Positions 26,377 to 34,480 of a DNA stretch of 63,093 nt are shown one piece after another. Within the stretch, counting starts at the first letter, position 1; each line of letters begins with the position of its first letter. Origin of the DNA: Pseudomonadota bacterium (GTDB lineage Bacteria; Pseudomonadota; Gammaproteobacteria; Steroidobacterales; Steroidobacteraceae); the NCBI GenBank assembly GCA_947453225.1, contig CANGFV010000003.1, forward strand, positions 1 to 63,093, in the 5' to 3' direction. The notes beneath the pieces were generated by a model. It saw nothing but the letters and a program-made list of their open reading frames with translations. It searched no databases and was not told the origin of the DNA. A program made the position numbers and the translations under genes.

Positions 26377-27960
26377 ATGCTTGATGCATTACTAAAACAG
26401 CAGTTAGAAGTCTATCTTCAGCGCATTACCCTGCCTATTGAAATAATCGCTTCTCTTGATTACAGCCAAAGCTCACAAGAAATGCTGCAACTGCTGCAGG
26501 ACGTTGCATCCATGTCTAACCTCATCACCCTCTCAGAACGTGATGATGACTCTGGATACACCCCTTCTTTCAGTATTTGCCGCGCGGGTACTGACATGAA
26601 CATCCGCTTCGCTGGTATTCCAATGGGTCATGAATTCACTTCATTGGTACTGGCACTTCTACAAGCGGGTGGTCATCCCCCCAAAGTCGATGATGCTGTG
26701 ATTGAACAAATCAAGTCACTCAAAGGTAATTTCAATTTCGTTTCCTACATCTCACTGAGCTGCCAAAACTGTCCTGATGTTGTTCAGGCTCTTAACCTTA
26801 TGGCCGTGCTTAATCCATCGATCAGCCACACCATGGTAGACGGCGCGTTGTTTCAGCAAGAAGTTGAGTCTCGTAAAGTAATGGCCGTGCCCACTGTCTA
26901 TTTAAACGATGAAGTCTTTGGTCAAGGGCGCATGAGCATTGAGGAAATTCTGGCCAAATTGGACACGAATTCAGGCGCCCGACAGGCCGAGCAAATCAAT
27001 GCTAAGCAAGCTTTTGATCTGCTCGTGGTCGGCGGCGGCCCCGCCGGCGCTTCAGCCGCCATTTACGCTGCGCGCAAGGGCATCCGTACTGGCGTTGTTG
27101 CCGAACGCTTTGGTGGCCAAGTGCTGGACACTATGGGCATTGAAAACTTCATTTCCGTGAAAGAAATCGAGGGCCCAAAACTAGCCGCGGCACTGGAAGA
27201 ACACGTCAAGAGCTACGAAGTAGATATTATGAATTTGCAGCGCGCTGAAACAATTCAGCCGATGGATTCAGAAGGACTACTGACTGTCAAATTAGCCAAT
27301 GGCGCCCAGCTGCGTAGCCGCTCTGTGGTTATCGCCACCGGCGCCCGTTGGCGCGAAATGAATGTCCCTGGTGAACGGGAATATCGAGGTCGCGGCGTTG
27401 CTTATTGCCCACACTGTGACGGCCCATTATTCAAAGGCAAACGCGTCGCGGTCATTGGCGGAGGCAATTCAGGCGTTGAAGCAGCCATTGATTTGGCCGG
27501 GATAGTCAGTCACGTCACATTGATTGAATTCGATAGCCGGCTTCGCGCCGATGAGGTGCTACAACGCAAACTACGCAGTTTAAGCAATGTACGTGTGATT
27601 GTTTCAGCACAAACCACTGAAGTTCATGGCGCTGATGGCAAGGTCAATGCCTTAAGTTATCGCGACCGAGGCACTAACGAAATTCACCAAATTGAACTGG
27701 AAGGTGTGTTCGTCCAAATCGGCCTACTGCCGAATACCGATTGGCTGAAAGGAACGATTACGCTCAGTCCGCGTGGCGAAATCGAAGTGGATTCCAAAGG
27801 ACAGACATCACTGGCCGGTGTATTTGCTGCGGGCGATGCCACGACAACGCCCTACAAACAAATCATTATTGCTATGGGCGAAGGATCAAAAGCTGCATTA
27901 GGCGCTTTTGACCATCTCATCCGAAGCTCCACACCCGCTGAGAAAGCCAGCGCCGCTTAA
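26377..27960 (+). CDS. ahpF: Alkyl hydroperoxide reductase subunit F
   Basis: The 527-aa flavoprotein passes electrons from NAD(P)H through FAD and two disulfide centres to AhpC. The N-terminal double thioredoxin-like domain (about 1-200) carries the CxxC centre in 'SCQNCPDVV'. After a linker come the FAD-binding '[12 protein letters not shown]' (about 214), the redox-active 'CPHCDGP' (about 346), the nucleotide-binding '[12 protein letters not shown]', and the C-terminal '[10 protein letters not shown]' FAD motif. The length is close to E. coli AhpF (521 aa), and all key cysteines are present. A GAGGA ribosome binding site precedes the ATG. It follows ahpC and ends six bases from the convergent DUF6152-type gene. 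Confidence 0.97.
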   Translation: MLDALLKQQLEVYLQRITLPIEIIASLDYSQSSQEMLQLLQDVASMSNLITLSERDDDSGYTPSFSICRAGTDMNIRFAGIPMGHEFTSLVLALLQAGGHPPKVDDAVIEQIKSLKGNFNFVSYISLSCQNCPDVVQALNLMAVLNPSISHTMVDGALFQQEVESRKVMAVPTVYLNDEVFGQGRMSIEEILAKLDTNSGARQAEQINAKQAFDLLVVGGGPAGASAAIYAARKGIRTGVVAERFGGQVLDTMGIENFISVKEIEGPKLAAALEEHVKSYEVDIMNLQRAETIQPMDSEGLLTVKLANGAQLRSRSVVIATGARWREMNVPGEREYRGRGVAYCPHCDGPLFKGKRVAVIGGGNSGVEAAIDLAGIVSHVTLIEFDSRLRADEVLQRKLRSLSNVRVIVSAQTTEVHGADGKVNALSYRDRGTNEIHQIELEGVFVQIGLLPNTDWLKGTITLSPRGEIEVDSKGQTSLAGVFAAGDATTTPYKQIIIAMGEGSKAALGAFDHLIRSSTPAEKASAA

Positions 27961-27966
27961 GAAACT

Positions 27967-28992
27967 CTATTTTTTAGGGAGAAACTTTTTAGTGGCCTCT
28001 GGATCACAGTCACTAGGGAACATTTTTAGATGCGGTGAATGAATTAACTGGCGATGGTTATTAAGCGGCTTAGCCAGATACTCTGGATCTTCCAGCATGT
28101 AGTCGATATCCATGTGCGTACCGTCTTGCGTTAAACGATAACGCTCAACCACATGCTTTTTTCCCCCAGAGGGCACGCCAATTTGATAGGGAGAACGATG
28201 GTCTGCAAAGTTAGCAGTATCGACTACGAGCGTATCCCCTTCCCAGTGACCAATAGAATGGCCCGTCGTGAATCGCACACTTGGGTCAGGATGTTTACGA
28301 CCATCCATATAAATAGTTCGCAACTCATTAAACCATTCGCTACGGAAAGTAATGATCTTTTGCTCAGGCTTGATTTCAAACTCAAGCAGATAAGAGCCGC
28401 TCGACATAATTGCGGATGGTGTAGGTCGACCCACACAAGTCGTTTCTGGATTATCCGCAGATAAAGGATTGTAGGCGGCCTGAGCGGCCTTACCTTTCTC
28501 ATTCAAGGTCAGCGCCGCACGGAAAAAATTATCAAAGCCAGCAGGCTCTCCCTTAATCGAATTACGATCAGTCAGCCAACGCCCAGCAATTGATGTCGCG
28601 GGAGGAGTAACCTCTGGCGCGGGTGCCGCTGCAGTCAGTGATAACCCGCCGGATTTTTCAAGCGATTCCATGATGGCATAAGTTCGACCATCATAAGCAG
28701 GATGCGCACGCACTGTGACCTTATCACCAGGCACCAAAGTAGTTTTTGTCCAACCACGACGCGACAGTAAATTAGTCCCCACCATCTGCACTTCCCACTT
28801 CACCGGCTTACCATTTTGTTGTGCCTCTACAACGAAATAAGCGTGAGGGTTAGTCCAAATAAATTCTTTTACTGTCCCCTCGAAAGCAACAATGGTGCTC
28901 ATATCCACACCGGCATCACTGTGATGACTCCAAGCAACGCTCGTCACACTCAGCAAGGATGAAAAAAATAAGGCATTAAATTTAAGATTCAT
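27967..28992 (-). CDS. Exported DUF6152-type protein
   Basis: The 341-aa product starts with a signal peptide (MNLKFNALFFSSLLSVTSVA, cleavage near WSHHSD). The N-terminal part, 'SHHSDAGVDMSTIVAFEGTV' followed by 'WTNPHAYFVVEA', is the signature of the DUF6152 family: exported proteins with a small OB-like beta domain of unknown function. The second half contains 'GHSIGHWEGDTLVVDTANF' and 'ERYRLTQDGTHMDIDYMLED', a pattern widespread in proteobacterial exported proteins and also without assigned function. Expected location is the periplasm. It converges on ahpF and is followed on the same strand by nothing of related function. Confidence 0.7.
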   Translation of the reverse strand: MNLKFNALFFSSLLSVTSVAWSHHSDAGVDMSTIVAFEGTVKEFIWTNPHAYFVVEAQQNGKPVKWEVQMVGTNLLSRRGWTKTTLVPGDKVTVRAHPAYDGRTYAIMESLEKSGGLSLTAAAPAPEVTPPATSIAGRWLTDRNSIKGEPAGFDNFFRAALTLNEKGKAAQAAYNPLSADNPETTCVGRPTPSAIMSSGSYLLEFEIKPEQKIITFRSEWFNELRTIYMDGRKHPDPSVRFTTGHSIGHWEGDTLVVDTANFADHRSPYQIGVPSGGKKHVVERYRLTQDGTHMDIDYMLEDPEYLAKPLNNHRQLIHSPHLKMFPSDCDPEATKKFLPKK

Positions 28993-29018
28993 AAGTAATA
29001 TATTTTCTATAAAACGGA

Positions 29019-29969
29019 TCAGCGCTTAACTTTCCATTGATCAAGCAATTGCCTTGCATCCCGAAGCTCCTCAGAAGTCATCTTAGTAGTCAAAACTGGC
29101 AGCATCTTTACTGAGGCCTCATCGTGCTGAACAGCGGCTAAATTTGCCCATTTATAAGCCTCAACAAGACTCAAACTAACACCTTGTCCATTAGCATATC
29201 GAGTTGCAAGATCAGATTGAGCAAGAGAAAATCCCTGTTCTGCAGCAGACTGAAGCCACTTCAAAGCTTCTGCTTCATCTCGTAGAGCACCTTCTCCCTT
29301 TTCATACATAAATCCTAACAGAGCCTGAGCCATCGCATCACCTCGTGCAGCCAGTGGCTTAACGACGGTAAATGCTTTAGCAAAATCATTATTCACATAG
29401 GCAGCGAAATAAGGATCAATCTCTAACTCTGCACGCTCCGCTGCTTCGATTCCATGATCAGGATTGGAGATCAAACCAAAATAGTGCTGCGCTCGCGCAT
29501 AACCCAAGTCAGCTGAACTTTTCCACCAGCGAATTGATTCATTGATATTCTTTGCTGTTCCCCTACCTGCAATATACATTCTGCCTAAATGGTATTGAGC
29601 TGGGGCATAGCCATTCTCGGCAGACTTTATAAACCATTTAAAAGCCTCTGCATAATCCTGCTTAACGCCACAGCCATAGGCATACATCATGGCAGTTCGT
29701 GTTTGCGCTTCCTTATGATCTTGCTCGGCCGCCATGCGGTACCACTTAGCAGCTTGCACGTCATCTTCAGCAACGATTGCATTTCCTTTGCCGTAGATAA
29801 CTCCTAGGAGATACTGCGCCGATGCGTCCCCGCCCGTCGCTAATGGAACAAGCATAGCCATGGCAGCGGCATAATCTTTACGCCCCAATGCTGCGTTGGC
29901 TTCTTCGAAAGAAACCGCGTGTGCCGAAGATACGAGCAAAAATAAAAGGATAAGTACTGACTTATACAT
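29019..29969 (-). CDS. Exported Sel1-repeat protein
   Basis: The 316-aa product begins at the ATG at 29969, which gives a signal peptide (MYKSVLILLFLLVSSAHA); the frame runs further upstream without one. The mature protein is almost entirely Sel1-like repeats, a TPR relative of about 36 residues. At least five are visible, for example 'AQYLLGVIYGKG', 'AQTRTAMMYAYGCGV', 'AQYHLGRMYIAGRG', 'AQALLGFMYEKGEG' and 'AQSDLATRYANGQGV'. Such solenoids mediate protein-protein contacts. The partner is unknown. It lies 26 bases upstream of the DUF6152-type gene on the same strand, so the two may be co-transcribed. Confidence 0.82.
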   Translation of the reverse strand: MYKSVLILLFLLVSSAHAVSFEEANAALGRKDYAAAMAMLVPLATGGDASAQYLLGVIYGKGNAIVAEDDVQAAKWYRMAAEQDHKEAQTRTAMMYAYGCGVKQDYAEAFKWFIKSAENGYAPAQYHLGRMYIAGRGTAKNINESIRWWKSSADLGYARAQHYFGLISNPDHGIEAAERAELEIDPYFAAYVNNDFAKAFTVVKPLAARGDAMAQALLGFMYEKGEGALRDEAEALKWLQSAAEQGFSLAQSDLATRYANGQGVSLSLVEAYKWANLAAVQHDEASVKMLPVLTTKMTSEELRDARQLLDQWKVKR

Positions 29970-30056
29970 AAGCAAATTTAGACCCTGATGATCAGAAGGT
30001 ACTCCACCATCAGAGCGGTTTTTGCAAATAAATGTCAGCACGCGCTGAAAATGAAT

Positions 30057-30716
30057 CTAGGCAAGTAGCAAACGATGGGTTTCGATATCAGTCGCTCCAG
30101 CAATACCGCGCCCCAAACGCTTGAGAATACCGTCATGCAGGTCATACACAAGCGCATGAACAGAAATCTGTTGCCCACGAGACCAAGCGTCTTGAAGGAT
30201 AGTTGTTTCAGCAACATTGATGGCCTGCTCTAGCGCATTGAGCTCACACAACTTATTAAGACGAGATTTATGATCCGAAAGTTCGAATACACACGTCTGA
30301 TTACGCTTATACACGTCTTGAACATGCCGCAACCAGTTATCAATCAAACCAAACTTTTGACCTAACAGCGCCGCATTAACACCGCCGCATCCGTAGTGAC
30401 CACACACAATAATGTGCTCAACCTTCAGAACCTCAACGGCATATTGAACAACCGAGAGGCAATTCAAATCACTATGCACCACCACGTTAGCAACATTGCG
30501 ATGTACAAAAATTTCCCCAGGCAATAACCCAAGAATCTGATTGGCAGGTACACGACTGTCAGAACAACCAATCCACAAGAAACGCGGTGACTGCTGACTT
30601 TCAAGTTTAGTAAAGAAATCAGGCTGAGCCTGTGCGGTTACCTTAGCCCAATGACGATTTTGTTGTAGCAACCGATCTAATTCATCTGCATTCAGGTTGT
30701 CAGTACTATGGGCCAT
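30057..30716 (-). CDS. can: Beta-class carbonic anhydrase
   Basis: The 219-aa cytoplasmic enzyme interconverts CO2 and bicarbonate. The zinc ligands and catalytic dyad are all visible: Cys/Asp/Arg in 'GCSDSRVPANQI' and His/Cys in 'CGHYGCGGV'. The length matches E. coli Can (220 aa). The second ATG (30716, MAHSTDNLN) is preferred over the one two codons earlier. It sits immediately downstream of ppc on the same strand. Bicarbonate is the substrate of PEP carboxylase, so the pairing makes metabolic sense for anaplerotic carbon fixation. Confidence 0.96.
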   Translation of the reverse strand: MAHSTDNLNADELDRLLQQNRHWAKVTAQAQPDFFTKLESQQSPRFLWIGCSDSRVPANQILGLLPGEIFVHRNVANVVVHSDLNCLSVVQYAVEVLKVEHIIVCGHYGCGGVNAALLGQKFGLIDNWLRHVQDVYKRNQTCVFELSDHKSRLNKLCELNALEQAINVAETTILQDAWSRGQQISVHALVYDLHDGILKRLGRGIAGATDIETHRLLLA

Positions 30717-30809
30717 GAACAATGAACCTCAACAATCGAGTGTAATACGTTTTTTATTAGGGCGATTCTAAGCGAAATTACTCACTTAGTTACCCCTCAT
30801 CTCGGCTTT

Positions 30810-33524
30810 TTATGTCGAACCCTGCAAGCCCTGACCGATACCATTCACCGAGGCTAACAGCGCTTGTAGCAGTGATTGATCTTGCCTATCTGTTGCGCGC
30901 CAACGCCCTAATAAATCCACCTGCATCAAGTGCATGGGATCAAGATAAGGATTTCTAAGGCGGATTGCGCGCTGAATGGTCTGGTCGGCATCAAGAAGAA
31001 AGGCACAGCCTTTTAATTTCAATACCTGCTGCTTAGTTGACTCAAACTCGTTACGAATGTCAGCAATGACTGATTCAAATTCCTTGCCCGCCAACTGATC
31101 ATAAAACGCCGCCACCCCTAGATCCGCGCGCGCCAGACCCATCTCAACCTGATTAACCAACTGCTCAAAGAAATACCAACGAGCAAACATTTGTGACAAC
31201 AACTCATCTCCAAATTGCTGACTGGCCGCCTCCAAGGCTTTACCTGCACCATACCACGCAGGCAACATATAGCGGCACTGAGCCCATGCATAACTCCACG
31301 GAATGGGACGCGTACTAGCGATATTCACAGGCACATCATTCAACGCCCCTTGCGATCCAATTTGGATTCTTTCAATAACATCTACGGGAGTTGCCAGCCT
31401 GAAGAAGTCATAAAACTTTGAATTATCATAGACCAGCTTACGATACTGCTCGCCGCTGACGCGTGACATTAAATCCATCACCATGCGCCAGTCCGTTGAC
31501 ACATTTTCAGGCGCTCTAATAGCCGCGCGAGATAAACTTAACGCATTAAATGACTGCTCAAATACACGCAACGCAATAGGCCGCAAACTATATTTGTCAT
31601 GCAGCAATTCGCCTTGCTCGGTCATACGCACCCGACCCCTTGCCATACCTTCTGGCATTGTGCGCGTTAACACATCAACCAACCCAGCATTACGACTCGA
31701 AGTGTTACCTCGACCATGGAAAATCGTAAGATCTACCTTGGCCGCTTTTGCAGCCTCAAGCAACGCTTCTTGAGCTCGGCGCAGAGACCATTGCGATGTG
31801 ACACTTCCCTGCTCTTTATTGCTCGCAGAATAGCCAAGCATGACAAACTGATGGTTACGCCTTCCGATCAAGTGCTGCTGGTATATCGGCATCTTGAATA
31901 GCTCAGACATCATTTCGCCGCAATGCTCAAGCTCAGCCTGCGTTTCAAATAAAGGAGTGACATCTATAGGAACATCACTAGTTTGCCGACTGACACAGTC
32001 CGCCCAACGAGCCAACAACAAGACTGACAAAACATCATCCGCACCGGTTGGTCCACTAACTACAAATGGACCAATCGCATCTACGCCATGACGATGCCGA
32101 CAGTGCGCAATTGTGTCGAAAACTGAGAGGCTACGCTTTCCATCTGGATCAAGTGTTTTACAGAACCCTTCATCCCGACCGAGCGCATCAACCAATCGAT
32201 TGCTTCGCTGACTTGCAGTTAACTGACCCCACTGCTCATCACCAATACCTTGTGAAATTACGTGACGATGCACATTGGAGCGCTGCCGCAAATCCAGCGT
32301 CACCAGATGAAATCCAAAGGTTTTAATCCGACGAATTAATCGCTTTACATGGAACAAACCAGCATGTTGCCCTTTGTTCTGAATCAGACTATGAGCAACG
32401 AGCTGAATATCACGCAAAAACTCTGCCGCAGACTCGTAATGATTTTGTCGAGCCTCATAACTGGCGCGCAACCGCTCACTGACTTGACCGAGAAAAACGC
32501 GGTAGGGCATAAAATCCTGCCGCGCCACATTGACGGAATGCGTAGAGGCCAGCATCACTGAATAGGTATTGATACGCGCCTGCAGCTCAGCAGAAATTCC
32601 TATGCGACTGGTACTTTGGGACAACAATTCTGAAAGCTGCTGACATTCGATAAAGTAACTATTAATAATTAACTGATGTTGGCGCGCTATAGTTTCACGA
32701 ATTGTTTTGGCGTTGACACCTGGATTGCCATCCATATCACCACCCACCCAGGAACCAAATTTAATGATTTCTGGAGCCTCAAAGTTACGAGCGTCATCGC
32801 CATAAACACGCCATGCAGCGGCCTCAATCTCCTCGTAAAACACGGGAATAATCTTGTAAATCACTTCAACAACGAAAAACAAGACATGCTCGCGCTCATC
32901 AGCAACAGTCAATCTTTGACGTGAATTATCGGCTGTCTGCCAACCTGTCGTTATTTCAGAACGAACGCGCTGCCAATTCACTCGCGCTTCATTTGAGTTT
33001 GCCGGCAAATCTAGGCGACTCAACAGCAATTCAGAGACCACTTTTTGCTTACGCAGGATCGTTCTACGTTTTGATTCAGTGGGGTGAGCAGTCATCACCG
33101 GCTCAATCCAAATCTCTTGTAATAGTTTTTTTACTTCTTCAAAACTCAAACCATGATTCTTGAGTTTAAGGAAAGCCTCATCTATACCCCCAGGCTGACC
33201 ACCACCACCTTCATTGATGTATTGGCGACGCCGGCGAATACGGTGAACCTTTTCCGCCATATTGACCATCTGAAACCAAGTAGAGAAAGCACGCACTAGA
33301 TCACGCGCCTGATTCGCCTCGCGGCCGCGAGTGCGAATTATTATTTCATCACTTCCATCGCCATCCCGACGATTAAGGGCAGCCTGCCTATCACCCTCAA
33401 CAACATCGAATAACTCATGGCCTCCCTGCTCCGATAACACCTCACCAAGCAACTCCCCTAGCGCATGAACATCATCTCGAAGCGCAATATCTTTCAAGGG
33501 AAATTTGACTATTTGGCGTGGCAT
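30810..33524 (-). CDS. ppc: Phosphoenolpyruvate carboxylase
   Basis: The 904-aa enzyme carboxylates PEP with bicarbonate to oxaloacetate to refill the TCA cycle. The first active-site signature appears as 'EPVMTAHPTESKRRT' (about residue 142). The catalytic glycine/arginine-rich loop appears as 'FHGRGNTSSRNAG' (about 605), a variant of the usual FHGRGGxxGRGG. The end '...VNGIGQGLQGST' differs from the canonical 'MRNTG', which normally contributes to the catalytic C-terminus. 'GSWVGGDMDGNPGV' is also present. The protein thus belongs to a divergent bacterial PEPC branch, and activity is likely but not certain. It lies 94 bases upstream of the carbonic anhydrase gene on the same strand. Confidence 0.9.
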   Translation of the reverse strand: MPRQIVKFPLKDIALRDDVHALGELLGEVLSEQGGHELFDVVEGDRQAALNRRDGDGSDEIIIRTRGREANQARDLVRAFSTWFQMVNMAEKVHRIRRRRQYINEGGGGQPGGIDEAFLKLKNHGLSFEEVKKLLQEIWIEPVMTAHPTESKRRTILRKQKVVSELLLSRLDLPANSNEARVNWQRVRSEITTGWQTADNSRQRLTVADEREHVLFFVVEVIYKIIPVFYEEIEAAAWRVYGDDARNFEAPEIIKFGSWVGGDMDGNPGVNAKTIRETIARQHQLIINSYFIECQQLSELLSQSTSRIGISAELQARINTYSVMLASTHSVNVARQDFMPYRVFLGQVSERLRASYEARQNHYESAAEFLRDIQLVAHSLIQNKGQHAGLFHVKRLIRRIKTFGFHLVTLDLRQRSNVHRHVISQGIGDEQWGQLTASQRSNRLVDALGRDEGFCKTLDPDGKRSLSVFDTIAHCRHRHGVDAIGPFVVSGPTGADDVLSVLLLARWADCVSRQTSDVPIDVTPLFETQAELEHCGEMMSELFKMPIYQQHLIGRRNHQFVMLGYSASNKEQGSVTSQWSLRRAQEALLEAAKAAKVDLTIFHGRGNTSSRNAGLVDVLTRTMPEGMARGRVRMTEQGELLHDKYSLRPIALRVFEQSFNALSLSRAAIRAPENVSTDWRMVMDLMSRVSGEQYRKLVYDNSKFYDFFRLATPVDVIERIQIGSQGALNDVPVNIASTRPIPWSYAWAQCRYMLPAWYGAGKALEAASQQFGDELLSQMFARWYFFEQLVNQVEMGLARADLGVAAFYDQLAGKEFESVIADIRNEFESTKQQVLKLKGCAFLLDADQTIQRAIRLRNPYLDPMHLMQVDLLGRWRATDRQDQSLLQALLASVNGIGQGLQGST

Positions 33525-33864
33525 TTAATTTTCGCTATGAATACGCGGCAATAGCCCAAGCCAAAACTTCAAATAGCCTGTCAAGCATCACCGCAAGGAA
33601 GCCAAGTTTAGAGTCTAGAAAAAATGAATTCTACAGAATCCAAGGACCAAACCACGCACCAAATACACCAAGACGAGACCAAATAAGTCCGTCATCTAAA
33701 TCATAGGCAATAATAAAAAAAGCGATAACCTTATGAAGTTACCGCCTCATTAACAGACCGGTTTAACAATCCTATGGCTTTACTATTGAATTTATAAAAA
33801 AACCAATAACAACAAATACAAAGACCAATCAAATAATTTAGGTCAAAATTTACACATTAGCCTA
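33525..33864. other. AT-rich intergenic region
   Basis: These 340 bases separate ppc from the small exported-peptide gene. The only clear feature is the minus-strand terminator listed separately. A 20-codon frame at about 33624 has no supporting signals. Confidence 0.4.
33710..33746 (-). terminator. Terminator of the small exported-peptide gene
   Basis: On the minus strand GCGGTAAC (33746-33739) pairs with GTTATCGC (33729-33722), including one G-U pair, and is followed by TTTTTTTATT. It lies about 120 bases after the stop at 33865 and supports that short gene as a real transcription unit. Confidence 0.7.
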
Positions 33865-34059
33865 TTAAACAAACTCAAAAGCGTCTACGCGAGGAAGCCT
33901 TATGGCCGCTAAGCCTGTACGAGGAAGCCTTATGGCCGCTAAGTCTTGAGTAGCACCAATAGATTGCTGGAAAACACCGGCAAAACGACTAGAATCAATA
34001 GCGCGGGAAAAAACCAAAGCAAACACTACTGAAGCCAGACCAATCATCAAGTTACGCAT
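33865..34059 (-). CDS. Small exported peptide with duplicated LAAIRLPR motif
   Basis: The predicted product is 64 aa. The ATG at 34059 follows a good ribosome binding site (TTGGAG, 6 bases away). The first part, 'MRNLMIGLASVVFALVFSRA', looks like a signal peptide or a single membrane anchor. The rest is short: 'IDSSRFAGVFQQSIGATQD', then LAAIRLPR twice, and a 'VDAFEFV' end. The two motif copies are encoded by a 24-bp exact direct repeat with a 30-bp period (33890-33913 and 33920-33943). I do not recognise the family. It is next to a membrane-anchored Ser/Thr kinase gene, divergently transcribed. A secreted signal, a precursor peptide or a small membrane protein are all possible. Its terminator and ribosome binding site argue that it is real. 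Confidence 0.55.
   Translation of the reverse strand: MRNLMIGLASVVFALVFSRAIDSSRFAGVFQQSIGATQDLAAIRLPRTGLAAIRLPRVDAFEFV
33890..33943. repeat. 24-bp exact direct repeat, 30-bp period
   Basis: Copies at 33890-33913 and 33920-33943 (starting CGAGGAAGCC, ending GGCCGCTAAG) are identical. They lie in frame within the small peptide gene and encode the two LAAIRLPR motifs. Confidence 0.9.
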
Positions 34060-34480
34060 AAATTCTCCAAGGAGCCACGTAAATAGCTTTTTCACATAAT
34101 CATAATCAGGTAAACATAATAAACCATTTGATGTCATAAACCAGTAAAAAATGTCGCCCAATCACTTCATTTGGCTGATTTTTTTATTGCCACATCATCA
34201 ACGAAGAAAATGGAACAAAAACAAGCAAGGCTTTTATCTTTATTTTCAATAACTTAAGGTTATTTATTAATTTTTTATATAAGCTATAATTCAGGATTTC
34301 AATCATTGATCCAAAAAATCCAGCCAATGGCAGGCAAAAATCACTTAAATCTGAACCGCCGCACAGTTTTCAATCACGCACCAACTCACAATCAACGATA
34401 GCAAGTCAAAACAAACAGCTAACTCTTTAATCCTAAATCCAAGCAAGCATGGCGCTTCCTTCTATAAGTATCGGCCAAAC
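34060..34480. other. AT-rich divergent intergenic region
   Basis: These 421 bases separate the small peptide gene from the TPR kinase gene and should hold both promoters. I could not define promoter boxes, RNA genes or coding sequence with confidence. Confidence 0.4.

Noticed and set aside
33525-34480. Insertion sequence or prophage remnant in the AT-rich stretch
   Set aside because: No terminal inverted repeats, transposase fragments or target duplications were seen; the 24-bp repeats lie inside a short reading frame.
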